Shown piece by piece: positions 7,157-15,459 of a stretch of 64,000 nt of DNA (within the stretch, counting starts at the first letter, position 1; every line of letters starts with the position of its first letter). Origin of the DNA: Paenalicyclobacillus cellulosilyticus (lineage in GTDB: Bacteria > Bacillota > Bacilli > Alicyclobacillales > Alicyclobacillaceae); the NCBI RefSeq assembly GCF_014647315.1, contig NZ_BMOY01000002.1:1-64000 (forward strand), given 5' to 3'. The notes under the pieces were generated by a model. That model was given only the letters and a program-made list of their open reading frames with translations. It was not told where the DNA came from and ran no database searches. The translations under genes were made by a program, and so were the position numbers.

Positions 7157-7302
7157 CGATGCCTCAACCTGAGACGCCATGTGTATCCCGGACACGCACA
7201 AAAGCTTAAAAATTATTTATCACATGATATTTACAAATCGAACGGAGAGGACTACCCTAGTGTACGTAGACAACATATTCCTACAAGGAAGGAGGGATCC
7301 CG
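7157..7302. promoter_or_regulatory. AT-rich divergent intergenic region, sirtuin and XRE regulator
   Basis: The stretch 7200-7290 is the most AT-rich of this part of the window (for example AAAATTATTTATCACATGATATT), as expected for back-to-back promoters. I could not settle a -35/-10 pair for either gene. AAGGAAGGAGG at 7284-7294 is the ribosome-binding site of the XRE gene. Confidence 0.4.
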
Positions 7303-7731
7303 GTGCCCGGACAGGAAAGCTTTGGTGCCCGAGTGCGCCGCCTTCGCCGCGAACGGGGATGGTCACAGCAGGAACTGTCCTTGCGGACCGGAATCTCGAC
7401 ACCGCACATCTCGTCCTTGGAACGCGGGAAACGCAACCCATCCCTCGACTACGCCCGCAGGCTGGCCGAAGCTTTGGGCGTTCCCATCACCGCACTCATC
7501 GAAGCCATGCCCATGACCATCCCGAAGATGTACAAGTCCACCGATGAGTTGCCACCCGTGCTGCAAAACTTCATCCTCAACGAGGCGTCGACACCCTACC
7601 TGTACGCAGCGCACCGCATGAGTTACTTACCCAGGGAAGACGCAGAGTTCCTGACCCTGCTCATCGAACTGCTGGTGGAACGCCGGCATACCGACTTCGG
7701 AAGGTCAGCTCAGCCGAAAAAGCCGATGTGA
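7303..7731 (+). CDS. XRE family transcriptional regulator
   Basis: A 142-residue protein with an N-terminal Cro/CI-type helix-turn-helix (residues 7-62: R-V-R-R-L-R-R-E-R-G-W-S-Q-Q-E-L, then I-S-T-P-H-I-S-S-L-E-R-G-K-R-N-P-S). The C-terminal 70 residues are helical, without a recognised sensor domain, and could serve dimerisation as in SinR or SlrR-type proteins. GTG start at 7303, with a strong AAGGAAGGAGG seven bases upstream. Targets unknown; it stands divergent to the sirtuin gene and may control it or itself. Confidence 0.85.
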   Translation: MPGQESFGARVRRLRRERGWSQQELSLRTGISTPHISSLERGKRNPSLDYARRLAEALGVPITALIEAMPMTIPKMYKSTDELPPVLQNFILNEASTPYLYAAHRMSYLPREDAEFLTLLIELLVERRHTDFGRSAQPKKPM

Positions 7732-7805
7732 CGAACAGCGGGTGCGTCACCCGTCCGCGCGGGGATGAACGGGTCCGTCACGCGGCTTGGCCTCATCTTG
7801 GAGGA

Positions 7806-7970
7806 TTACCAAAGGACCTTGATGCCATACCTGCCGTGCTTGGTTCGAAAGACGCCTACGTATTTGGGCACCTGGCGGTACAGCCAGCCTTGGGCGTCTT
7901 CGAACCGCGCGGCCAGACACTGCGCTTGAAATTTCGTATCGACCAGTTTGAGGTAATACACCCAAGCCAT
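7806..7970 (-). CDS. Small uncharacterised protein (54 aa), paralogue of 3349-3522
   Basis: A 54-codon frame starting ATG at 7970. Its ribosome-binding site AGGAGG overlaps the TAG stop codon of the upstream histidine kinase gene resE, so it is probably the last gene of the resDE operon and translationally coupled. The product is basic and soluble; its C-terminal part (V-G-V-F-R-T-K-H-G-R-Y-G-I-K-V-L-W) repeats the motif of the 57-residue protein at 3349-3522, and both start M-x-W-[IV]-Y. Family and function unknown. Confidence 0.75.
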   Translation of the reverse strand: MAWVYYLKLVDTKFQAQCLAARFEDAQGWLYRQVPKYVGVFRTKHGRYGIKVLW

Positions 7971-7985
7971 GTGCCGTTCTGCCTC

Positions 7986-9755
7986 CTAATCATCCATTCC
8001 ATCGTGAGGCAAGGGCGCCACGCGCGGGTTCTTCGGCAGCATCACGGTGAAGACACTGCCTTGCCCCACCGTGCTCTGCACGCGCACGTCTCCCCCGTGC
8101 GCCAAGACGATGTGCCTGGTGATGGCAAGACCGAGACCGGTTCCCGAGTTGCCGCGGGTGCGCGCCTTGTCGGCCTTATAGAACCGCTCCCAAATGTAAG
8201 GCAGGTCTTCTTCCGGGATACCGGTGCCGGTGTCTGCCACCTCGACTTCGTAACGGTCATCCTGCGGACGGAGGGTCACGTCTATCCGGCCCCCGGGGGG
8301 CGTGTGGCGCAGCGCGTTGTCCAACAGGTTGGTGAACACCTGTTCCAACCTGCCGACGTCCCCTTCCATCTCGCAAGGTTCGACAGGGCAACGGGTGGAC
8401 AGCGTCACCTTCCGTTCTTGAGCGAGCGCTTGAAACTTGCGGTCCACCCGTTTCAACAACTCATCCAAGCGAAAGCGGGTGTAGACCATCGGCAGATGCC
8501 CGGATTCCAGTTGCGCCAGGTCCAACAGATCGTTGACCAGGCGGCGCATGCGCAGGGTCTCATCATGAATGATCTCCGTGAGCTCGCGCCTCTGCTCAGG
8601 ATCTGCGGCCAAGTCGTCGAGCAGCGCCTCCGTGTACCCCTGCAGCATACTCAGCGGCGTGCGCAATTCGTGCGACACATTGGCGATGAGGTCGCGGCGC
8701 AGCCGTTCCAAACGGCGCTCCTCCGTCACGTCACGCAACACCGCCACGACGCCGCGCAGGTTGGCCGTCGCGGAATCCCGCAACGGGGTCAGCGTCACGC
8801 GCACCGTCCGACCGCCCAACGACACCTCCCGCGTGAGGATGCGCGCTTCGCGCAAGACATCCTGGACGAGATGGTGCAACGGCGCCGGCAACGCAAACGG
8901 CCGTACCGGTTCATGGCCGACGCCAATTTCATGCCCCGCACCGCGGTGGTCGGGAAACAACCACGCGAGCGCCGGCGGGTTGGCCAGCGTCACCTGTCCG
9001 ACCGAATTGGTCGCAATGACGCCGTCCGCCAACGAGGACAAGATGCTCGCCAACTGGGCTTTTTCATTCGACAACAGCGCAATGGTTCCCTTCAGGTCGT
9101 TGGCCAGTTGATTGAACGTCCTGCCCAAGCGCCCGACTTCGTCGTGGGTGGCCACATCAATGCGGACGTCAAATTGGCCTTTGGCCATTTTCTCCGCCAC
9201 CTCGTTCATCTGCAAGAGCGGACGCGACAGGTTCTTGGAGACCACAAACGCAAGACCGGTCGCCAACAGCACGCCGAAGCACGTGGCGAGGATGACCAGG
9301 TTGCGCATGCGGGCGATGTCGGCATCCGAAACGCTCACTTCCTGCGAAACCTGCAACAACCGGCGGTCGTCCTGGTGCAGGCGGGCGTACACACTGACGT
9401 AGGTTCGGTCGCGCCAGACTGTGCGCAGCACCACCGGACGGCCGTTGTCGAGGGCCCGGCGTTCCTCGGGATGGAGCGCGGCCAGTGCGTTCGCCCCTTC
9501 ACGTCCCGAGAGGAATCGGATCTGCGCGTGCTGGCCCTCTGCCAACGCCTGCGCGACTTCGCGGGCCACCCTTTCCCCCTGCTTCTCGGCCAAGGTTTCG
9601 ACCGAAGCGGTCAACCGCAACAGTTGCCGGGATTGGAGTTGGTAGACGTAGTTGTCAAAAAACTGCTCCAGCATCACGGACAACAGCACCAAGACCACCA
9701 CGTCCATCCCGACGATGGTCAGCCACAATTTTGCCACGATGCTGTTCCGAATCAC
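7986..9755 (-). CDS. resE: Sensor histidine kinase, ResE/WalK-like
   Basis: A 589-residue membrane kinase. An N-terminal helix (about 9-32) and a second helix (about 152-172) flank an extracytoplasmic sensor region, followed by HAMP (about 175-225), PAS (about 235-340), HisKA with N-V-S-H-E-L-R-T-P, and HATPase_c with N-L-L-D-N-A-L-R-H, D-T-G-T-G-I-P and G-T-G-L-G-L. The GTG start at 9755 overlaps the stop codon of the response regulator gene by four bases. Position downstream of rluB and resD matches ResE of B. subtilis, which senses low oxygen or redox state. The ligand in this organism is not known. Confidence 0.92.
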   Translation of the reverse strand: MIRNSIVAKLWLTIVGMDVVVLVLLSVMLEQFFDNYVYQLQSRQLLRLTASVETLAEKQGERVAREVAQALAEGQHAQIRFLSGREGANALAALHPEERRALDNGRPVVLRTVWRDRTYVSVYARLHQDDRRLLQVSQEVSVSDADIARMRNLVILATCFGVLLATGLAFVVSKNLSRPLLQMNEVAEKMAKGQFDVRIDVATHDEVGRLGRTFNQLANDLKGTIALLSNEKAQLASILSSLADGVIATNSVGQVTLANPPALAWLFPDHRGAGHEIGVGHEPVRPFALPAPLHHLVQDVLREARILTREVSLGGRTVRVTLTPLRDSATANLRGVVAVLRDVTEERRLERLRRDLIANVSHELRTPLSMLQGYTEALLDDLAADPEQRRELTEIIHDETLRMRRLVNDLLDLAQLESGHLPMVYTRFRLDELLKRVDRKFQALAQERKVTLSTRCPVEPCEMEGDVGRLEQVFTNLLDNALRHTPPGGRIDVTLRPQDDRYEVEVADTGTGIPEEDLPYIWERFYKADKARTRGNSGTGLGLAITRHIVLAHGGDVRVQSTVGQGSVFTVMLPKNPRVAPLPHDGMDD

Positions 9756-10456
9756 GGCGACACCTCAAACTTATACCCGACGCCCCAGACGGTCGCGATG
9801 TACCGGCTGACCTGTTCGGAGTGCTGGCCCAGTTTCTCGCGCAACCGTTTGACATGCGTGTCCACCGTGCGCTGGTCTCCGTAGAACTGATAGTTCCACA
9901 CGTCGCGCAGCAACTCTTCCCGGGTAAACACCCGCGCCGGTCGTTGGGCCATGTAGACAAGGAGATCGAACTCTTTGGGTGTGAGGTTGACTTCTTTGCC
10001 GCATACTTCCACTCGCCGGGCGTCGACATCAATATGGAGATCAGGAAACGTGAGCACCTGACGCAACGCCGACCAATCGGCGCCATCCCCCGCACGCTTC
10101 AACAACGCCTTGACCCGCATCACCAGTTCGCGCGGGCTAAACGGCTTGACGACGTAATCGTCCGCTCCCAGTTCAAAACCTTGGATGCGGCTGACCTCGT
10201 CCCCCGCCGCCGTCAGCATGATGATGGGAACCTGCGAATGCTGGCGGATCTGCACACACACAGCGCGTCCGTCCATGCCTGGCAACATGATATCCAGGAT
10301 GATGACAGCGTATCCTCCGCGCCGAGCCATTTCGAGGGCCGTCGGTCCGTCCTCCGCCTCATCCACCGCAAAACCGTTTCGTTCGAGGTACATGCGAACC
10401 AAACGCCGGATCCGCTCCTCATCGTCGACGACCAGCACGCGCGGTGGGTGGTCCAT
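9752..10456 (-). CDS. resD: Response regulator, OmpR/PhoB family, ResD-like
   Basis: A 234-residue two-domain regulator. The receiver has the acidic pair VDDEER, phospho-acceptor Asp in I-L-D-I-M-L-P-G-M-D-G, the conserved Thr in M-L-T-A-A-G and Lys in V-V-K-P-F. The C-terminal winged helix has L-T-P-K-E-F-D-L-L and R-T-V-D-T-H-V-K-R-L-R-E-K-L. ATG at 10456, with GGAGGG seven bases upstream; the open frame extends further but lacks a better start. It should activate respiratory and anaerobic genes with ResE. It has its own promoter (10493-10521) and is separated from rluB by a terminator. Confidence 0.93.
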   Translation of the reverse strand: MDHPPRVLVVDDEERIRRLVRMYLERNGFAVDEAEDGPTALEMARRGGYAVIILDIMLPGMDGRAVCVQIRQHSQVPIIMLTAAGDEVSRIQGFELGADDYVVKPFSPRELVMRVKALLKRAGDGADWSALRQVLTFPDLHIDVDARRVEVCGKEVNLTPKEFDLLVYMAQRPARVFTREELLRDVWNYQFYGDQRTVDTHVKRLREKLGQHSEQVSRYIATVWGVGYKFEVSP

Positions 10457-10492
10457 GTGCCATCCCTCCGTATCCAGCACCATGGTAGCTTC

Positions 10493-10521
10493 ATTATGCC
10501 CGCCGTCACCGGCGCCGGCAA
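10493..10521 (-). promoter_or_regulatory. Sigma-A-like promoter of resDE
   Basis: TTGCCG (10516-10521) and CATAAT (10493-10498), 17-base spacer, minus strand, 37 bases before the resD start and just after the rluB terminator. Confidence 0.65.
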
Positions 10522-10529
10522 CCAGACAG

Positions 10530-10554
10530 AAAAAAGGCACCTGCACGAGGTGCC
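10530..10554 (-). terminator. Rho-independent terminator of rluB
   Basis: Seven-base-pair stem GGCACCT/AGGTGCC (10536-10542 and 10548-10554) with a 5-base loop, followed by six T on the minus strand. It closes the operon that ends with rluB. Confidence 0.85.
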
Positions 10555-10619
10555 CACCTGCTTCGTGTACCGCCAAGCCACATCCTGCATCCGGATGTGA
10601 ACCGACCTGAGCCGCGCGG

Positions 10620-11441
10620 TCAACGAACCGACCGTTTCCGCGCCGCGACAGCATAAGGAGGATGACCAGACCGTTTCCGTACGGCTTCCGGAGGGGCCGG
10701 GACGCGGTACGGCGGCGGCGTGAGACCGACGCTCTGGTACAGCGCATCCCACTCCTCGCGCGTCAACCACCGCCACCGCCCGGGGGGCAAGCCGCCGAGT
10801 TCCAGCGGTCCGAACCGGACTCGTTTGAGGCGCTTGACCGGGTAACCCACCGCTTCAAACATCCGGCGCACCTGTCGGTTGCGCCCTTCGCGAATGGTGA
10901 TCTCCAGCACCGATTCAAGCGGGTGATGGCGGAGTACCCGGACATCCGCCGGCTGTGTCACCCCGTCTTCGAGCGGTACGCCCTCGCGCAATTTGCGGAT
11001 CACTTCGCGCTCCGGCATGCCCAATACGGTGACGCGGTACACTTTCTCCACCTTCCATGAAGGGTGGAGTAGCCGGTGGGTGAGCTCCCCGTCGTTTGAA
11101 AACAACAACAAGCCCGTACTGTCGTAATCCAACCGGCCGACCGGATACACGCGCTCGTCCACCCCGCGCAACAACGCCATCACGGTCCGGCGGCCCTCCG
11201 GGTCGTAGACAGAGGAAATGTAGGACGTGGGTTTGTGCAACATCAAGCACACCGGAGATGCCAGCGAGATGGGCTTGCCGTCGACGGTGATGGTCTGCGT
11301 GGCGGCGTCCACCTTCGTTCCGAGCGTCTGGACGATCTCGCCGTCGACCGCGACCCGCCCTGCTGTGATCAACGCTTCACAGGCGCGCCGGGAAGCCACC
11401 CCGGCCCGCGCCAACACCTTTTGCAACCGTTCCAACGCCAC
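10620..11441 (-). CDS. rluB: 23S rRNA pseudouridine synthase RluB
   Basis: A 273-residue protein with an N-terminal S4 RNA-binding domain (R-L-Q-K-V-L-A-R-A-G-V-A-S-R-R) and an RsuA-type catalytic domain with the signature G-R-L-D-Y-D-S-T-G-L-L-L, whose Asp is the nucleophile, and R-E-G-R-N-R-Q-V-R-R-M-F. The enzyme isomerises a uridine of 23S rRNA helix 89 (position 2605 in E. coli). GTG start at 11441. A basic tail of about 30 residues follows the fold. Order spmA-spmB-rluB is the same as in B. subtilis. Confidence 0.93.
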   Translation of the reverse strand: MALERLQKVLARAGVASRRACEALITAGRVAVDGEIVQTLGTKVDAATQTITVDGKPISLASPVCLMLHKPTSYISSVYDPEGRRTVMALLRGVDERVYPVGRLDYDSTGLLLFSNDGELTHRLLHPSWKVEKVYRVTVLGMPEREVIRKLREGVPLEDGVTQPADVRVLRHHPLESVLEITIREGRNRQVRRMFEAVGYPVKRLKRVRFGPLELGGLPPGRWRWLTREEWDALYQSVGLTPPPYRVPAPPEAVRKRSGHPPYAVAARKRSVR

Positions 11442-11567
11442 GTCTGCTCACGCCCCTGCGCAACGCTTCCTCGCCGACTGCGGAAGCTCTGCTGCCCGAT
11501 GGAAGCAGCACGGCCCCTTGGCGGCAGTTTGACCTCATTCAAGATTGTTGCCCACTTCCACGTGATT

Positions 11568-12107
11568 TTACCATTTCCCTGTGACCCAGTGCACGGCGAA
11601 GACGCTGGCGAGGACGCTGATGAAGTCGGCGAGCAATCCGACCTTGAGCGCGTACCGGATGTTGCGGATGCCGACGCTGCCGAAGTAGACGGTGATGATG
11701 TACAGCGTCGTGTCGGTGCTCGCTTGCATGGTCGAGGCAATGAGGCCAAGGGTCGAATCCGGTCCTTTTTCTTTCAAAATGTCTATCAACAAGGCCAAGC
11801 TTCCCTGCCCGCTGATGGGACGGAGCAAACCGAGCGGCGCCACCTCCGGAGGCACGTGCAGCCAATGAAGCAACGGCGACAACCCGTGCACCATGATATC
11901 CATCGCCCCGGAAGCCCGAAACACCTGAACCGCCACCATCATGGCGACCAGATGCGGAATGAGGCGCACACCCCACGCAAACCCTCCTTTGGCGCCTGCG
12001 ACGAACACGTGATACACAGGGAGGCGCCGGGCGTAGCCGGTGACAAGGATGACGGCGATGAGCGAAGGGAGCAACCACGAGGAGACCATCGAGATAACGG
12101 CCTGCAT
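11568..12107 (-). CDS. spmB: Spore maturation protein B
   Basis: A 179-residue polytopic membrane protein of the nucleoside-recognition (Gate) family. Visible marks are G-F-A-W-G-V-R-L-I-P-H-L-V-A-M and L-L-R-P-I-S-G-Q-G-S-L-A, and it has four or five hydrophobic segments. In B. subtilis SpmA and SpmB are needed for proper dehydration of the spore core. The ATG at 12107 shares its last base with the spmA stop codon (TGATG), so the two are translationally coupled. Confidence 0.93.
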   Translation of the reverse strand: MQAVISMVSSWLLPSLIAVILVTGYARRLPVYHVFVAGAKGGFAWGVRLIPHLVAMMVAVQVFRASGAMDIMVHGLSPLLHWLHVPPEVAPLGLLRPISGQGSLALLIDILKEKGPDSTLGLIASTMQASTDTTLYIITVYFGSVGIRNIRYALKVGLLADFISVLASVFAVHWVTGKW

Positions 12108-12697
12108 CAGGCGCGCCTCCGCTTCGACCAAGCACGAAAGGCGCGGTCCAACACAATCGCCCCGGCAGTGCCCAAGGCAGTGGCGATGAGCGTCGTGCCC
12201 ACCACGGCCGTCGGATCGTGCGAACCGAGTTGCATCCGGATGGCGATCACGGTCGTCGGAATGAGCGTGATGCTGGCGGTATTCACCGCCAGCAGCGTGC
12301 ACATCGCGTCGCTCGCCGTCTCTTTGTCAGGATTGAGGGTCTGCAGTTCCTGCATGGCCTTCATGCCGAGCGGTGTGGCCGCGTTGCCGATGCCGAGAAT
12401 GTTGGCGGTCATATTCGCAAGGATGGCGCCCATGGCCGGATGGTCCGGCGGGACGGAAGGAAACAACCAGCGTCCGACCGGCCGCAACAGCTTGGATAAC
12501 CCATCGACGAGCCCCGCCTGGGTCGCGACATGCATCAACCCCAACCAGAGGGTGATGACGCTGACGAGTCCGATGGACAACTCGACGCCGAGTTCCGCAC
12601 CGCCCAAGACCGCGCGCGCCACGGCGTCCATCCGACCTGTGCAGGCTGCGGTCAGCAACCCGGCCAAAAACAAGAGCAGCCAGATGAAATCAATCAA
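12107..12697 (-). CDS. spmA: Spore maturation protein A
   Basis: A 196-residue membrane protein of the same Gate family as SpmB, with G-R-M-D-A-V, G-L-V-S-V-I-T-L-W-L-G-L-M and N-I-L-G-I-G-N-A-A-T-P-L-G as landmarks. I chose TTG at 12697 because AGGGGGT stands seven to twelve bases upstream and the protein then begins L-I-D-F-I-W, like other SpmA proteins; an ATG at 12754 would add 19 atypical residues. Works with SpmB in spore core dehydration. Confidence 0.9.
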   Translation of the reverse strand: MIDFIWLLLFLAGLLTAACTGRMDAVARAVLGGAELGVELSIGLVSVITLWLGLMHVATQAGLVDGLSKLLRPVGRWLFPSVPPDHPAMGAILANMTANILGIGNAATPLGMKAMQELQTLNPDKETASDAMCTLLAVNTASITLIPTTVIAIRMQLGSHDPTAVVGTTLIATALGTAGAIVLDRAFRAWSKRRRA

Positions 12698-12823
12698 GCT
12701 GGCACCCCCTGATGGCATTCCGTCTGCTTCAAGGGTATGCCAGCTGATGCGCAATTAGGACGAGGGGCGGTGTGGACACGGACGCGCGCAGGATGGCTTC
12801 GGCAGCTTCACCCCTGCGCAGCT

Positions 12824-13288
12824 TCACATCGGCTTGCCGCGTTCTTCGTCGTCATCCTCCTTGGCGCTCTGGCTTTTGCCTTTCGATCCGGCTGAACCGC
12901 GAAGCAGCGCTTGGATCTTGTCCACCACGGTCGGCGCCAGATCAATCAAGCGGTCGTACAGCTGGTTCGGGTGATCGGTCGACAAGAGGCGCACGTTGTT
13001 GCCGTTGACGATGAGAAACCCGATGGGCACGATGGAGACGCCGCCGCCGGAACCGCCGCCAAATGGGTGTTCCTTCGCCGCCGCTTGGCCGGATCCGCCG
13101 CCTTGCTGTCCCCCGGATACTTGAAATTCGCTCCCCCCGGCCGCAAATCCGAATCCCACGCGGGAAACCGGCAGGATGACCGTCCCGTCGGGTGTTTCCA
13201 CCGGATCGCCGATGATGGTGTTCACGTCCACCATCTCACGGATGCTGGACATCGCGGTCTGCATCAGTCCCTGAATCGGGTGCTCCAT
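12824..13288 (-). CDS. gerW: Spore germination/sporulation protein GerW (YtfJ)
   Basis: A 154-residue GerW/YtfJ family protein. Conserved V-D-V-N-T-I-I-G-D-P-V is followed by a Gly-rich central stretch (residues about 62-92) and V-S-I-V-P-I-G-F-L-I-V-N-G. The C-terminus is charged. Family members in B. subtilis are made in spores and affect germination with L-alanine. The ATG at 13288 follows GGAGGAAGCGAG. Its first 53 bases overlap the end of the DUF2953 gene, as often seen for the ytfI-ytfJ pair. Confidence 0.92.
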   Translation of the reverse strand: MEHPIQGLMQTAMSSIREMVDVNTIIGDPVETPDGTVILPVSRVGFGFAAGGSEFQVSGGQQGGGSGQAAAKEHPFGGGSGGGVSIVPIGFLIVNGNNVRLLSTDHPNQLYDRLIDLAPTVVDKIQALLRGSAGSKGKSQSAKEDDDEERGKPM

Positions 13289-14018
13289 CTCGCTTCCTCC
13301 TTCTCCACAGCGCAACTAGACGATACGTTGCGCGGATAGCGTGTCCGAGGCGGATGCGCAATATGCAGTGCGCTTCTCCCTCCAACACCCGCCGCTGGTA
13401 ATCCGGTACCACCCGCAAGACGGGGACTTGACGGAACGAGCTCGTCCCCGTCCAGCGGCCGACCAGCATCGACAGCACCGCCCAGACCGTTCCACACACC
13501 ACGCCGCTCGTCACGACGTCGCCGGTACCCACACGCAGGGACAGGCGCAGTTCATCGACCGTCAATCGTCGGAACACGTCGCAGAGCACCGCCCAAATCC
13601 GCCGGACCAGGCTGATGTCGCGCAGCACGTGCCATACTTCTTCCGCGGTCAGGGCGGTTGCGGATGCCGCACGGCGGTATGCAGCGTCCCGGTTTGCGGC
13701 GCGGCCTGCCGGTCGGCCGGTTTCACCACCGGGTTCACCACCGGTTTCACCATGCGCATGGGCTTGCCGTTCGCGGCCTGCTTGTGGCGGACGCGCGACC
13801 TTGACCGAAGGCCCCTCGGAGGAGAACCCAAGGTCGAGCCCGGTCAGGGTGCGACGGAAGTGCAACAGACCACCCAATCCCCGGATATCGACGAATCCTG
13901 TGTCGTCATGTCCGACGTGCCGAAAGGAGACGGTCATCCGCAAGGGAGCATGATAGATGAGAACTGCGAACAGGAAAAGCACAGCGAACACCGTGGCGGC
14001 GCAGAGCACTGGCAACAA
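13236..14018 (-). CDS. DUF2953 family membrane protein (YtfI-like)
   Basis: About 260 residues with one N-terminal membrane helix (V-L-C-A-A-T-V-F-A-V-L-F-L-F) and a long soluble part. Positions 75-110 are a low-complexity insertion rich in G, E and H. The C-terminal V-D-E-L-R-L-S-L-R-V-G-T-G-D and the last segments match DUF2953. It is the usual upstream neighbour of gerW, with which it overlaps by 53 bases. The start is uncertain: GTG at 14027 abuts the AAAGAGG element, while TTG at 14018 is well spaced. Function unknown. Confidence 0.82.
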   Translation of the reverse strand: MLPVLCAATVFAVLFLFAVLIYHAPLRMTVSFRHVGHDDTGFVDIRGLGGLLHFRRTLTGLDLGFSSEGPSVKVARPPQAGRERQAHAHGETGGEPGGETGRPAGRAANRDAAYRRAASATALTAEEVWHVLRDISLVRRIWAVLCDVFRRLTVDELRLSLRVGTGDVVTSGVVCGTVWAVLSMLVGRWTGTSSFRQVPVLRVVPDYQRRVLEGEAHCILRIRLGHAIRATYRLVALWRRRKRDGAPDSGTDADRDVQHP

Positions 14019-14086
14019 CCGTCCCACCCTCTTTGCGGCACGGTTGTAATCTGCCCGCCCCGCGCTTTTCCCATACGCACTTGCCC

Positions 14087-14656
14087 TTAATCCCGCGGCA
14101 CGGGATCGGGAAAGTCGAAGATGGACAGCCCTTCCGGCTGTCCAAGGTCCTCTGGCAGGGGCGGCAGGTCATCGAGACTCTGCAGGCCGAACGCTTGTAA
14201 GAACACATCGGTGGTGCCGTAAAGGATGGGACGGCCCGGACCGTCTTCCCGTCCAACCTCCTGAATGAGTTGCCGCTGCAAGAGCGTCGCGATGGCACGG
14301 TCCGACTGCACGCCGCGGAGGGATTCGATGGCGTACCGCGTGATGGGTTGATGATACGCGATGATGGCCAACACCTCGAGGGCCGCGGAACTGAGGTTCG
14401 GCGGCGGCGGGACGGACGCCATTCGCCGCAGGTACACCGCGTGCTCCGGCCGGGTGACCAACTGCCAAGACCCGCCCCACTCCACCAGCTTGATCCCGGC
14501 TTCTCTCGCATCGTAGGCAGCCGCCAACTCCGCGCACATCGCCCGCACCTCATGAGCCGGAACCTGCAGAACGTCCGCCAGTTCCTCCGTCGTCATGCCT
14601 TGGCTTCCCGCAGCGAAAAGGACCGCTTCAAGCGCTCCCAGCAACGACACAAGCAC
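14087..14656 (-). CDS. scpB: Segregation and condensation protein B
   Basis: A 189-residue ScpB. Two winged-helix domains are evident; the second contains the family hallmark E-V-L-A-I-I-A-Y-H-Q-P-I-T-R and I-E-S-L-R-G-V-Q-S-D, then G-R-P-I-L-Y-G-T-T. ScpB dimers bind ScpA and with Smc form the condensin that organises and separates chromosomes. GTG start at 14656 after AAGGAGGGAGAT. It follows scpA by 45 bases. Confidence 0.95.
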   Translation of the reverse strand: MLVSLLGALEAVLFAAGSQGMTTEELADVLQVPAHEVRAMCAELAAAYDAREAGIKLVEWGGSWQLVTRPEHAVYLRRMASVPPPPNLSSAALEVLAIIAYHQPITRYAIESLRGVQSDRAIATLLQRQLIQEVGREDGPGRPILYGTTDVFLQAFGLQSLDDLPPLPEDLGQPEGLSIFDFPDPVPRD

Positions 14657-14701
14657 CCATCTCCCTCCTTGCCTTTGGACGACGCAGAGGCGTACGTCCG
14701 C

Positions 14702-15439
14702 CTACACCACGCAACCCGCCGTCTCCGCCAAGACCACTTCAATTTCCCCGAACGGGTGCGGCTGCAGACAGCGGACAACCTGGGCCTTCATCAATTCAAG
14801 CAGGGCGAGAAACCCGGAGACGATCTCGCTGCGGCTGTGCGCGCTGCGCAGCAAGGCGTAAAACGGCAAGCGGCCGGCGCGGCGCAGCAACCGGATCATC
14901 CGCTCCATCATCTCCTCGACGCTCACCACGTGGCCGCGCATGGCCGCGACCGGCTCCGGTTTCGGGCGGCGGGCCATCCATCGGCGGTAGGCGTCCAAGA
15001 GGTCCCACAGCGTCACCCCGGTGAGCGAGGGGGCGGGTTGCGCACGGTAAGGCGAGAGGTCCAGCGGATCACGCGCGTAGACCAAGCTCCGGGCAGCATA
15101 GCGCGCCCGCAATTCCTCCGCCGCCCACTTGACCCGCTGGTACGCCATCAGCTGGGCAATCAAGGCTTCCCGCGGGTCTTCTTCCGGTACCTCTTCTTTG
15201 GCCGGTTGCGGCCGCGGCAGGAGCATCCGGCTCTTGATGGCCAACAGCGTCGCCGCCATCACGACGAATTCGCTGGCGATTTCGAGCGACAACTCTTCCA
15301 TTGTCCGCAAGTAGCTCAAGTATTGCTCCGTGATGTCCGAGATGGAGATCTCGCGGATGTCCACCTCTTGCTTGCGCACCAAGTGCAGGAGCAGGTCCAA
15401 AGGGCCCGAGAAGTTTTCGAGGACGACCTCGACCGCCAC
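14702..15439 (-). CDS. scpA: Segregation and condensation protein A
   Basis: A 245-residue kleisin. The start F-S-G-P-L-D-L-L-L-H-L-V and the I-S-I-S-D-I-T-E-Q-Y-L segment are diagnostic, as is A-T-L-L-A-I-K-S-R-M-L-L-P. The C-terminal winged helix, F-L-A-L-L-E-L-M-K, binds the Smc head. I chose the GTG at 15439 because GGAGGAGGTGG lies just upstream and the product then begins four residues before the conserved core. Partner gene scpB follows; smc is not in the window. Confidence 0.95.
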   Translation of the reverse strand: MAVEVVLENFSGPLDLLLHLVRKQEVDIREISISDITEQYLSYLRTMEELSLEIASEFVVMAATLLAIKSRMLLPRPQPAKEEVPEEDPREALIAQLMAYQRVKWAAEELRARYAARSLVYARDPLDLSPYRAQPAPSLTGVTLWDLLDAYRRWMARRPKPEPVAAMRGHVVSVEEMMERMIRLLRRAGRLPFYALLRSAHSRSEIVSGFLALLELMKAQVVRCLQPHPFGEIEVVLAETAGCVV

Positions 15440-15459
15440 GTGACCACCTCCTCCCTGCC

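Noticed and set aside
7728-10600. Long open frames on the plus strand (718 and 371 codons) opposite resE and resD
   Set aside because: They lie exactly antisense to well-matched two-component genes, have no ribosome-binding site or family signature and reflect high GC codon bias.
11235-12758. A 507-codon plus-strand frame opposite spmA-spmB
   Set aside because: It is antisense to two conserved, translationally coupled sporulation genes and has no start signal.
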